64,000 nucleotides of DNA from Anaeromyces robustus (lineage: Eukaryota; Neocallimastigomycota; Neocallimastigomycetes; Neocallimastigales; Neocallimastigaceae), in contig MCFG01000173.1 of NCBI GenBank assembly GCA_002104895.1, positions 56,001 to 120,000 on the forward strand. Direction: 5' to 3'. The position numbers were made by a program, and so were the translations under genes. Positions within the stretch are counted from its first letter, which is position 1, and every line of letters begins with the position of its first letter. The notes under the pieces are model-generated. The model was not told the DNA's origin. It saw only the letters and a list, made by a program, of their open reading frames with translations, and ran no database searches. Positions 13,481 through 31,137 of the stretch are shown here, piece after piece.

Positions 13481-14461
13481 ATAATTTTTATTTTTAATAT
13501 AAAATATAGTTTTTATATATTTCTATATTTGAATTTTGTATCCATATTTTTTTTTGTTCCATTTCTAAAAAAAAAAATTGTCATAAAACAAATTACAGTT
13601 AATATACATTTTATTTAATATAAAAAAATATATGTAATAATAATAATATAATAATATAATAATAAATAATGAATGATAAATAATATAATAATAAATAATA
13701 TAATAAATAATAATATTAATAATAAGTAATAATATTTTTTTATTATATAATATTCTTTTTTTTTTTTAAAAAAAATAATAAATACAATGTTTTTTTTACA
13801 ATATTTCCTTTTCTATTGTTTTTAATATAAAATACATTATTATGCCAATAAATAAATCTTTTCAATTTATTAAATACTTTTAAATAATTACTCATTTAAT
13901 ATAAAGTAAATAAATTAAGAGTCATGAAATATCATACCATTTTTCTTAATAATAATTATTAATTAATTATTATTATCGCTATTTAATTATAGAATAATAA
14001 ATATTATAAATATAATAAATATTATATATTAATAATATAAAATTTAAAATTTAAAAAAAAAAAAAAAAAAAAAAGATTGTTTTATAAATGTAATTATAAT
14101 GCTTGGAATAAACTTTAATTATTAATATTTAAATTAAATAATTTAATTTATTTTAACATTTTTTATTATTTTTTTTTAAAAAAGTTTACAAATCATACGT
14201 TACACAAATTTATATTATATTATGTAAATTTTATTGGTAAAGAAAGTGATAAAAAAATCAATAAAATCAATTTTTATGTAATTATTAAATAATGTAATTT
14301 ATATAAGATATAAAGATATATAATTATCAATTCTTTTAAAAGTATAAAATAATTAATATTTCTTTTTTTTTTTATTCTTTAAAATAAAAGAATAATATTT
14401 ATTTTATTTTTTTTTTTAAATAATAAAATTTTAAAAATTCTTTTTTTTTAAAATTTTATAG

Positions 14462-14564
14462 AATTAAAACAAGTTTTTTTTTTATTAAAAAAATATTTTA
14501 TTAAAAGAAATTTTTATTTTTTTTTTTAATAAATATAACTCTGGAAGTTATACTTGTTTTAATT
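14462..14564. promoter_or_regulatory. Nested inverted repeat 150-250 bp upstream of the cellulase start
   Basis: A perfect 13-bp inverted repeat, AATTAAAACAAGT at 14462-14474 and ACTTGTTTTAATT at 14552-14564. It encloses a second perfect 7-bp stem, TATAACT at 14534-14540 and AGTTATA at 14546-14552 with loop CTGGA; the two share base 14552. The structure ends about 150 bp before the ATG of the GH3-GH6 gene. It could be a regulator-binding palindrome or a structured 5' leader. Function is inferred only from position and symmetry. Confidence 0.35.
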
Positions 14565-14712
14565 ATATAAAATAAAATAACAGGATTATTTAGAAATAAT
14601 TTTTAAGTTAAATTATAAAAAAAGAAATAATTATTATTACAAAAGTAAAAAAAATAAAAAAAAATAATTTAATTTAATTTAATTTAATAATTTAATAATA
14701 AATTACAAAAAA

Positions 14713-17700
14713 ATGAGACTGTATCAAAAATTATTAGCAGTTAGTGCTATTGTTGCACCTTTGGTAAATGCTTTCCAAGTGCAAACCCGTTTATGGTCTG
14801 AATCTGAAGATTTAGCTAAAGAATTTGTTTCACAAATGACTTTAGATGAAAAGATTGGCATGGTTACAGGTAAAAAAAAACAGTTTTTTTAAATTATAAT
14901 ATTTTTATATTATATTTAAAATTTCAATAAATTTCATTTCATCATAATAATTTATATAAATAATACTAATAATTCTAGTAATACTAATAATAAAATATAA
15001 AAAAAATTGAAAATATATTAAATTATTAATTTATTAATATATTATTTATTTATTTATTTACTTATTTCTTTCTTTCTTTCTTTTTTTTTTTTTTAAAAAA
15101 AAAGGTTCTCAAAACAGTTTTGGACCATGTATTGGTTACCTTGAACCAATTGAAAGATTAGGTATTGTATATATTTTTATTATAAAAAATTTTTTCTCTT
15201 AAAAGAATTGAAAGATATATACATATATATAATTAAATGAAATAATAAAAATACTAATATATATTATAATGTATAAATATATATAAATTAATATTATATT
15301 ATAAATTGTATATGATTTTTATAAAATTTAATTGGAAAAAAAAAATAAATTAATAAAATAGGTTTCAAGGGTTTATGTTTACAAGATGGTCCAGCTGGTG
15401 TACGTAGTGCTAAACATAGTACTACTTTCCCATCTGGTTTAAATATTGCATCTACTTTTGATGTTGAATTAATGCATGATCTTGTAATTATTATTAATTA
15501 TTTACTTAAATTATTATTATAATATTTTTATATATTTAAATATATATATATTAATTATTTTATAAATTTTTGTATTATCAAAATATTTATATAATAAATA
15601 ATGTATTATTAAAATATTTATATAATATATTATTTTATAATTTTTTCTATTATTTAATTTATTTTTGAAAAAATTAAAAAAAAGGGTGTTGCTCTTGGTG
15701 AAGAATGTAGAGCAAAGGGTGTTAATGTTATTTTAGGTCCAGCTATGGTAATAATAATAATTAATTATATAATTTGTATAATTTTATTTTATTTTATTTA
15801 ATAATTAATATTTTTTATTTTTTTCATTACTTATATTATTTTTATTAATTTATTTTCATTTCATTATTTTTTTTTTATAGAATATGTATCGTTCACCTGC
15901 TGCTGGTAGAAACTGGGAAGGTTACGGTGAAGATACTTATCTTGCTTCTGTTGCTTCAAAGAATGTTGTTGCAGGTATTCAAAGTCAAGGTGTACTTGCT
16001 ACTGCTAAACATTTTGTTGGTAATGAACAAGAATATAAACGTGATTCTTCAAATTCTATTATTGATGAACGTGTTTTACAAGAAGTTTATCTTCCACCAT
16101 TTAAAGCAGCTGTAGTTTCTGGTGCTGGTGCTTTTATGGCTTCTTATAATTCTATTAATGGTATTCCTGCTACTAATCATACTCAACTTTTAAATAAAGT
16201 TTTGAAAAAACAATTCTTATTCCATGGTTTTGTTACTAGTGATTGGTGGGGTACTAAAGATAAAATTGAAATTACTAATGGTTTAGATATGAATATGCCA
16301 GGTGGTAAAGTTTGGGGTCCAACGGTAAAAGAAAGTTATTGGGGTGAAGAATTAAAAGATGCTATTGAAAATGAAGAAATTGATATTTCTTACCTTGATG
16401 AATCTTGTGAACGTATTATGACTATGTTATACAAGTATAAACAAATGGATGATTTCCCAGATCTTAATTTAGATGCTGATGCTACTGAAGGTCATACTGA
16501 ACTCGTACGTAAAGCTGCTGCTGCTAGTGTTGTTCTTTTAAAGAATGATGAAGATATTTTACCAATTTCTCCTAAAAAATATAAAAAAATTGCTATTATT
16601 GGTGATGGTGCTCGTCCAACTAAACCTTGTACTGATAATGGTTGTGCTCAAGGTAAAATGTCTGGTGTTGTTGTTTTAGGTTGGGGTTCTGGTACTACTA
16701 ATATGGAAAATATTAGTGATCCACTTTCTGCTTTAACTGAACGTGCCGAAAAGGATGGTATTACAATTACTAGTTTTACTGAAGATGATAGTGATACTGA
16801 TAAAGCTGCTGAAGTTGCTGCTGATGCTGATCTTGCTATTGTTGTTGTTACTGCTTCTTCAGGTGAAGAATATATTACTGTTGAAGGTAATCAAGGGGAT
16901 AGAAAAAATCTTGATTTATGGCATAATGGTAATGAATTAGTTTCAGCTGTTGCTGCTGCTAATAAAAACACAGTTGTTGTTATTTATTCTCCTGGTGTTG
17001 TTAATTTACCTTTCCTTGATGATATTAAAGGTTTAGTTTATGCTGGTATGCCAGGTCAAGAAGCTGGTCATGGTCTTGCTGATATTTTATTTAATGATGT
17101 AGCTCCTTCTGGTAAATTACCATTTACTTGGGGTAAAAAACGTGAAGATTATTGTTGTGATATTGTCTATGGTAATGATAAAATTATTGATATTCCTTAC
17201 TCTGAAGGTTTTTACCTTGGTTATAAATGGTTTGATAAGGAAAAAATTGAACCACATTTCTCATTCGGTCATGGTCTTACCTATGCTAAATTCAAAATAC
17301 ATGATAATGCTCAAAGTTACTGGAATATTCAAACTCAACGTCTTGTCAATCTTATTAATGGTATTTCTACTACTTTTACTGTTGAAAATACTAGTGATTT
17401 CGGTGGTTATATTACTCCAGAAGTTTATCTTACTATGCCATCTGAAAAAGATGATCCACGTATTGGTCAATATCCAGAATTAAATTTCAAAAATTTCACT
17501 AAAATCTATCTTGAAGGAGGTGAAAAAAGACAAGTTAATCTTCTTGTTGCTTATGCGGATACTAAATATTTCAATATGACTACTATGAATTGGGATACTA
17601 CTATTGATGGTAAATATCAAATTTCTATTGGTTTCTCACATGATGATATTGTTATTCATACTGAAATTGATAATCTTAATAAAACTCCACCACCAAAACC

Positions 17701-19522
17701 AAGATATTGTTTTGCTCTTTCTGATGGTTATGAATGTTGTTTTGATAATGAAGTTGTTTATGAAGATGAAACTGGTAAATGGGGTATTAATGAAAATGGT
17801 GAATGGTGTGGTGTAGAACAACCAAGATGGACTCCACCACCAGAAACTACTACTACTTTCACCTATCCAGAACCAACTATTTTTGGTAATCCTCATAATG
17901 TTTATGAAGATGCTGAAGAATTTTATGTTTTCCCTAATTATCAAAAACAAGTTAAAAGTTCTTATGATCAATTAATTGCTGAAGGTGAACCAGAAATTGC
18001 TGAAATTGTTGCTAAAGTTGCTAAATATCCAACTCCAACCTGGTTAACAAACACTGATGCTGCTAAACTTGTACCACAAGTTTTATCTCAAGTTACTAAA
18101 CAAATGAAAAAAACTGGTAAAAAAATTTTAACTTCTTTCATTATTTATAATTTACCAAACAGAGATTGTTCAGCCGTTGCTTCTCGTGGTGAATTAGGTA
18201 TTGAACATCTTGGTGTTTATAAGGAATGGATTGATGAAATTGCAGGTTATTTCAAAAATCATGAAGGACCAATTGTTGCTGTTGTTGAACCAGATGCTTT
18301 TGGTAATATGATTAATAGTAATGATAATGAACTTTGTAAGGAAGCCTTTGATACTCAAATGGAAGCTCTTGTTTATGCTATTACTCATCTTAATGCTCCA
18401 AATGTTGGTGTTTATTTAGATCTTGCTCAAGTTGGTTGGTTAGGTTGGAGTGGTAATATGCGTTTCCTTATTCCACTTCTTGAAGAAGTTCTTAATAAGG
18501 TTGGTACAGGTATTTTACGTGGTTTCACTTCTAATATTTCTAATTATCAACCATTAGTTAAACCAGAAGTTCCAGAAGTTACTTTATCCGGTAATCCAAG
18601 TCAAAGTGAATATGAATATAGTTTGAATGTTAGAGAAGCCTTAAAGAAAATTGGTATGGTTGATTTTGGTTGGGTAGTTGATACTTCTCGTAATGGTGTA
18701 TCTAATATTAAAACTAAAGGTGAATCATGGTGTAATATTAAAGGTGCAGGTATAGGTAGAAGACCAGAAGCTAATCCACCAGATTTACCAGGACTTGATG
18801 CTGTTTATTGGTTTAAACCACCAGGTGAATCTGATGGTAGTGATAGAAAAGGTCAATGGGGTTATGATCCATCTTGTGAAAGTGTTGATTCTCTTACTGA
18901 TTCTCCAATGGCAGGTCAATGGTACCATAAACAATTTGTTGAATTAGCTGTTAATGCTAATCCATCATTTAAAGATGAACCAAAATTCGAATTCCCTGAT
19001 TTCGATGCTATTGATGATGATGATGAACCAATTACTTCTACTACTACAACTGTTAAACCACCAGTTACTACTACTACCAATGGTCCAAAACCAACTAGTA
19101 ATACTTGTTGGGCTGAGCCATTAGGATTTAAATGTTGTACTGGTACTGATCCAAAGATTGTTTATTCAGATGAAGATGGTGATTGGGCTATTGAAAATGG
19201 TCAATGGTGTGGTGTTGTAAAAAATATTCCAGAACCAGAAGAACCAGAACCAGAACCAGTAGAAGAATGTTGGGCTGAACCATTAGGTTTCAAATGTTGT
19301 TCTTCTCCTGATGCTCAAATATTCACTTCTGATAGTGATGGTGATTGGGCTATTGAAAATGGTCAATGGTGTGGTATTATGAAAAAGAAAGCTGAAGAAC
19401 CAAAAAAATGTTGGGCTGAAGCTTTAGGTTTTGAATGTTGTAAGACCTCTGTTCCAGTTACTTATACTGATAAAGATGGAAAATGGGGTGTTGAAAATGG
19501 AAACTGGTGTGGTTTAAATTAA
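14713..19522 (+). CDS. Cellulosomal GH3 beta-glucosidase / GH6 cellobiohydrolase fusion with four dockerins
   Basis: Five exons: 14713-14869, 15105-15161, 15362-15483, 15685-15747 and 15881-19522, giving 1346 residues. A signal peptide covers about 1-20. A full GH3 enzyme with its C-terminal Fn3-like domain spans about 25-735. Its nucleophile is Asp254 (VTSDW), its probable acid/base is Glu462 (SSGEEY), and the following EGNQGDRKNLDLWHNG is a family motif. Dockerin 1 is at 742-779. After a Pro/Thr linker a complete GH6 domain spans about 805-1155, with Asp895 (PNRDCSA), catalytic-acid Asp938 (VVEPDA), Asp1067 (VDTSRNG) and KPPGESDGS. A Thr/Pro linker leads to dockerins at 1209-1245, 1263-1299 and 1310-1346, each CWAE...GF.CC...W.(I/V)ENG.WCG. 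GH6 enzymes release cellobiose from cellulose chain ends, and GH3 enzymes split it to glucose. Dockerins attach enzymes to the fungal cellulosome scaffoldin. All introns lie in the first 1.2 kb. Confidence 0.95.
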
Positions 19523-20962
19523 ATTTAAAAAAAAAAAAAGAATAATAAATAAGAAAATTAAATAAAATAAATATTATACAAGTAAAATAATATTATATAT
19601 ATATATATATATATAAAGAAAAAAAAACTAAAGAAGTAATAAAATATTAATATATTATTTATTAACTAAAGAAATAATAAATTAATAAATAGTATACAAA
19701 TTTCAATTATAAAAAATTATATAATAGAAAAAAATATTATAAAATTATATATATATATATTAATTGAAAATTAAAAAAAAAAAAGTTTAAAAAAAAAAAC
19801 TTTTAAAATGAAAAAAAATGTTAATAATAATAATTTAATTTAAAAAGAAATATTCTTTTCTCTCCTTTTTTCCTACTATCAAAAAAAAAAGAGTGTAAAA
19901 AACTTTTTAGTAATATTAAAATTGTATATTTCTAAATATAACATATATACCATTTTATATAATTCCAAAAAGTTTTATTTTTTTTTTCAAAAAAAAAAAA
20001 AAAAAAAAAAAAAAACAAAGGAAAAAAGTTTATATAAATGATAAAAATAATGATAAATTAAATAATAATGTAACAAAAAAAATTAAAAAAAAAATATAAT
20101 TAGAAAAAAAAAATGTATAGTAAATGAAGTAAATAATAAAAAAAAATTATACACAAAAATAAAGAATAATAAAATAAAATATTAAACAAACATACAAAGA
20201 ATATAATATAAATTTATTTTACATTATTTTGATTTTTTTTTATAGGACAAAACAGTCAATTACGACTAACAATGATAAATAGATATAATTTACATTATTT
20301 TCGATATTAAATCATTATGAAGGAAAATTATTAAGTGTAATATATTTAATTTTATCTTTTTAGATTTCATTTTTATTATTTATTAGATTTTATTTTTTTT
20401 TATGGTTATTTTATCTATTTAATTATTATTATTTATATTGAAATATTTTGATTATTTAAATAGATAAATATGAATTTATATGTATATATATTGTAACTTT
20501 TTATTAAATTGTAAATTGAATATTTTTTTTCTTTTATATTAAAAATCGTTAATGTTACAATATATAAATAAATTTTTTCCTTTATATTAAAAATAAAAAA
20601 TTTATTTTTTAAAAATTATTATATAATTTTTTTAATATAATTATTTATAATTATTTACTTAAATCTAATTGGTTATAATTAATTTTTTTTTTTTTTTTTT
20701 TTTTTAAAAAATTTAAAGAAATTTTTTATATTCAATAATTTTTTATATACTTTTTTAAAAACTGAAATATATATACTTATTATAATAATTATATATATTT
20801 TAGTTTTTAAATATATTATAAAAATCATTTTGAAATTTGAATTTCAAATGAATTAATTTTATTTTTTTTTTCAGTTTTTTCTTACATATTTTTTATATAA
20901 ATAATAATAATATAACTATATAATATAATATAATATAATATAATATAATATAATATAAAAAA
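19523..20962. other. Intergenic region, no gene seen
   Basis: 1.4 kb between the cellulase stop and the next same-strand gene. It holds long A runs, a short mixed-composition island near 20245-20330 with no long frame, and a 22-bp inverted repeat at 20754-20811. Confidence 0.65.
20754..20811. repeat. 22-bp inverted repeat upstream of helicase gene
   Basis: The arms 20754-20775 and 20790-20811 (TTTAAAAACTGAAATATATA... and its complement) pair with a single mismatch around a 14-nt loop. It ends about 150 bp before the DHX37-like ATG. Confidence 0.75.
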
Positions 20963-27265
<6,303 letters not shown>

Positions 27266-28116
27266 TTATTTTTTTTATAAATAATTATTACCAATGTTTA
27301 ATTAGTATATTTTTTTTTATTTATTTTTATTAATTTATCTTCTTTTTTTTTTTTATTAAACTTATTTATATAATTTCAACGAATCAAAAATTATTATAGA
27401 CTTTCTTTTTTCATATTAATTTATATATACATAAAACAATTAATAATAGAAGTTTTTCTTTTTTATTTTTCTTTTCAAGTATACTATTAATATTTATTAT
27501 TATTATTAATTTTTGTTCTTTTTCAAAGTGATTTTATTATTTTTTATAAATACATATACGAAAGCATATCTATTAAATCACATATCAAAAAAAAAAAAAA
27601 AATTTATAATAAATATCATTAAATTAATAATTTAAAAGACAAGTATATCTTAATCTTTAATTTTAATTTTATTTTAATTTTATTTTTATTTTTATTTTTA
27701 TTATATATGCAATATACATATATTTTTATGTTTTTTATTGTTAAAATTTTGGTATATATTATGGTATTTTTTTAAAAAAAAACATTGTTATTATAATGAA
27801 AATAATTTTATTATTTTATTTTATTTATTTGTATTGTTTTATGTTTGATGTTATATATAATATATATATATATTTGAAAAAAAAAAAAAAGTAATGATTT
27901 TATTATGAAATAAAATTTGGTATATTTATCAAAAGTAATATTAATAATTATTATTAATAATCATTTATTATTACTATTTATTATTTTATTATTAAGTTTA
28001 TTTTTTTTTATGTATATATTTCTGTATTTTATTCTTTAATTTTATTATTCTTATTGTTTTAATTGTCTTTTTGTATTTTTTTCTTTTTATTTTTTTTTTT
28101 TTTTTATATATTATAT
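27266..28116. other. Convergent intergenic region
   Basis: 850 bp of 3' flanking DNA between the helicase gene (+) and the coiled-coil gene (-). It is made of T-rich and A-rich runs only, with no exon seen. It must hold both polyadenylation regions, but no signal stands out from the A/T background. Confidence 0.65.
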
Positions 28117-28567
28117 TTATTTAGTGATGTAAGCTACAACTAAGTCTTTCACTCTTCGACTATCTTCTTGTACTTCATTTAATTTTTTTAAACCATTTTC
28201 AAGTTCTTCGTCTTTTTGTTTACATAAATTTAAATTTTGATTGATTTTAGTAATGGAATTATCAATATCTGATATTACTGAATCTAAAAGTGAAAAATTA
28301 TAAGCAGCTTTTGTTAAATCATTACTTATATTACTTGTTTGTATAAGTGAACGACAAGCTAAAATAATATCTGAAATTGATTCTTTAGCTTTAATTTGTA
28401 ATTCTTGTCTTATTGGTTGAGCAAGTGTTGAAGGATCAGTTAAATTTGAATCTAAAGAATTACTACTTCGATGTTGAGTATTATTTTTATTATTATTTCT
28501 TATATCCACACTATATGAAGCTGCTGGTATAAGTGGTGCGTGAGCACGGGTAGTATCTTATATTCAA

Positions 28568-28616
<49 letters not shown>

Positions 28617-29391
28617 TAATTAAATATGATATATATATATATATATATATAAAGAATTATGTTAGTGACATTTTAATATAATTAAAAAAAAATAATATAA
28701 TGAAATGTGAATTATTTATTCTAAATGTAATTTATAATTTTATTTGTTGAAAAAAGGGATTTTCCATTCAAATATATTTTTTAATACAAAAGAATAATAT
28801 ATATATATATTGAATAAAATAATATATACATAGTTTTCTTACCTGTACTTTCAAAACTAGAAATGTCATTATTACTTGAACTATTACTACTAATGGTATC
28901 AATACTATTATTACTTGAAGTGTTATTTTTATATTTTTGATTTTTTCTAAGATAATATTTATTATGTTTTAATTGATTTATTTTTTCAGCTATAGTAATA
29001 TTTTTTTTATAAATAAAGTTTTCTATATTCCAAATTTATAATTTGTAATTTATAATATTGAAAAATGAAATGTATATGAGTGTATAATAATAAAAACAAT
29101 TATGATTCATAACAATTTAAATTAATATAATATAATAGAAAATATTAATAAATGTTATAGATGATAATTAATTTTATTAAATATTTATGTTAATAAAAAT
29201 TAATAAATAATATTAATAAATATACCATTTGAACCAAGAATTAAATCATTTTTTGAAGATATTATTTTACTTGAAGATGATTCTGACAATACTCTTAAAC
29301 GATTATGTTTCATAAGACTTATACCTGATGTAGGTTTATTATCATTATTATTTTCTTTTGTATCATTTTTATTTGATTGATTTCTTCTCAT
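28117..29391 (-). CDS. Unrecognised Asn/Ser-rich protein with C-terminal helices
   Basis: Three exons on the minus strand, 29226-29391, 28843-28989 and 28117-28556, joined in phase to give 250 residues from ATG (MRRNQSNKND). Donors are GTATAT and GTAAGA, and acceptors are CTATAG and TATAAG. Residues 1-105 are basic and Asn/Ser-rich. About 145-250 look like long amphipathic helices (IRQELQIKAKESISDIIL, LTKAAYNFSLLDSVISDIDN, EELENGLKKLNEVQEDSRR), as in small subunits of nuclear or trafficking complexes. I cannot place it in a family. No signal peptide or membrane segment is present. The in-phase joins and ordinary composition of the last exon argue that it is real. Confidence 0.65.
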
Positions 29392-31137
29392 TATTGCTAT
29401 TGATATTTATTATTATTAAATTATAATTATTTTTTAAAGTTTTATTATTATTATTATTAATTATTATTATTTAGAGAGTTAATATAATTAAATATATATT
29501 TTAAAATTCATAATATATTAATAACCATATTGATATATTAACAGTTATATATATATAGTATTTTACAATATTATGCATATATAACTGTTATATATATATA
29601 GTATTTAAGAATTTAATAAATAAATATTTAAATATAATTTAAATAAATATTTAAATAAAATTAAATGAATAAAATAAATAAATATTTATTAATAAAATTT
29701 AATCTTTTGTTTCATTATTATATATAATATAACCCTTTTATTATATATAGAAATAATAATAATGTTATTATAATAATGTTATTACTAACCAGAAATATAA
29801 TGTCAAAATAATAGTAAAAAATATTTATTATATAAAAAATTAATAATTATATTTTAAACTAAGAAGTTGAGAAGATATTATATTTATTTATATTAGTGAA
29901 ATAAGAAAAACAAAAAGTTGAAAAGTATTTCTAATATTTATATAATTATTAATAGATTATAACTTATAACATATCTTGTATATAATAATGATATTATTAT
30001 TATGGATATAAATCCGCATATTATTATTAAATAACATATAAATGATATTTACCTATAATATATAATCAATAATTAATAAATTATATATATATATATATTG
30101 TAAAATTATGTATATATTTAATAATATATTATGGAACTTGAATAAATAATTTTTAAAAACCTTCCTTTATTATATATTTATAATTAATATAATTAAAATA
30201 GAAAAAAGTATAGAAACAAACAATATATTAATATGTTTAATTATATATTTATTATTTTTTTTTTTATTTTTACATTTATAAAATAATATCTATTATGGTA
30301 TTTTTATTTTTATTTTTATTTTTATTTTTATTTTTATTTTTATTTTTATTTTTATTTTTACTTTTATGTTTTATGTTTTATGTTTTATGTTTTATGTATT
30401 ATGCTTTATGTTTTATTTTTATTTTTTTTTTATTTTTATTTTTATTTTTACTTTTATGTTTTATGTTTTATGTTTTATGTTTTATGTATTATGCTTTATG
30501 TTTTATTTTTATTTTTTTTTTATTTTTATTTTTATTTTTACTTTTATGTTTTATGTTTTATGTTTTATGTTTTATGTATTATGCTTTATGTTTTATTTTT
30601 ATTTTTTTTTTATTTTTATTTTTATTTTTACTTTTATGTTTTATGTTTTATGTTTTATGTTTTATGTATTATGCTTTATGTTTTATTTTTATTTTTTTTT
30701 TATTTTTATTTTTATTTTTACTTTTATGTTTTATGTTTTATGTTTTATGTTTTATGTATTATGCTTTATGTTTTATTTTTATTTTTTTTTTATTTTTATT
30801 TTTATGTTTTATTGTTTATGCTTATTATTTTTACTTCAAATTTTTATATAAAGATTTCTATTATCAAATACAAGAAGCTATATAAAAAAATAAATGAACT
30901 TGCTATGTATTGGAACAAAAAAAAAATTCAATAATTTATATTATAATTAAAACATATCAAAAGCAGTTATTGATATATATTATTAAAATATATACATATG
31001 AATTAATTCATTATATTATTATGAAGTATTCAATTTTTTAATTTCTTCATTTATATCACTATTATTGCCAAACAAAATTTGCTATTAATAATGTTAATGA
31101 TAATATATTGTAAAAAACTTTTTCTTTATCTTTTTTT
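29392..31137. other. Intergenic region with minisatellite
   Basis: Mostly A/T-rich DNA. A 20-bp direct repeat (GTTATATATATATAGTATTT) occurs at 29543-29562 and 29587-29606. The 90-bp tandem repeat array at 30295-30810 dominates the right part. No gene is seen. Confidence 0.65.
30295..30810. repeat. 90-bp tandem minisatellite, about five copies
   Basis: Perfect or near-perfect 90-bp units start at 30361, 30451, 30541, 30631 and 30721; the last is truncated near 30805. Each unit has a TTTTATG-type part (ending TATTATGCTTTATG) and a TTTTTA-type part. A plain TTTTTA array (30295-30360) leads in. Because 90 is a multiple of three and the strand lacks stops, three overlapping long frames appear; all are artefacts. 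Confidence 0.95.

Larger units (their letters stand above)
12852..14712. other. Divergent intergenic region before the cellulase gene
   Basis: 1.86 kb shared upstream region between the small secreted protein (-) and the GH3-GH6 gene (+). It contains TAA arrays at about 13357-13470, runs of A and T, and an inverted repeat at 14462-14564 close to the cellulase start. No exon is seen. Any promoter of the cellulase gene must lie here, but core elements cannot be told from background in such A/T-rich DNA. Confidence 0.65.

Noticed and set aside
17261-18388. Minus-strand frames under the cellulase gene
   Set aside because: Shadows of the GH3/GH6 coding frame, created by its codon bias.
30361-30810. 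CRISPR-like regular repeats
   Set aside because: Units are contiguous with no unique spacers, and the genome is eukaryotic.
30295-30934. Three overlapping long plus-strand frames rich in FYVLCFM
   Set aside because: They arise from a 90-bp tandem repeat whose length is divisible by three on a strand that lacks stop triplets; composition is not protein-like.
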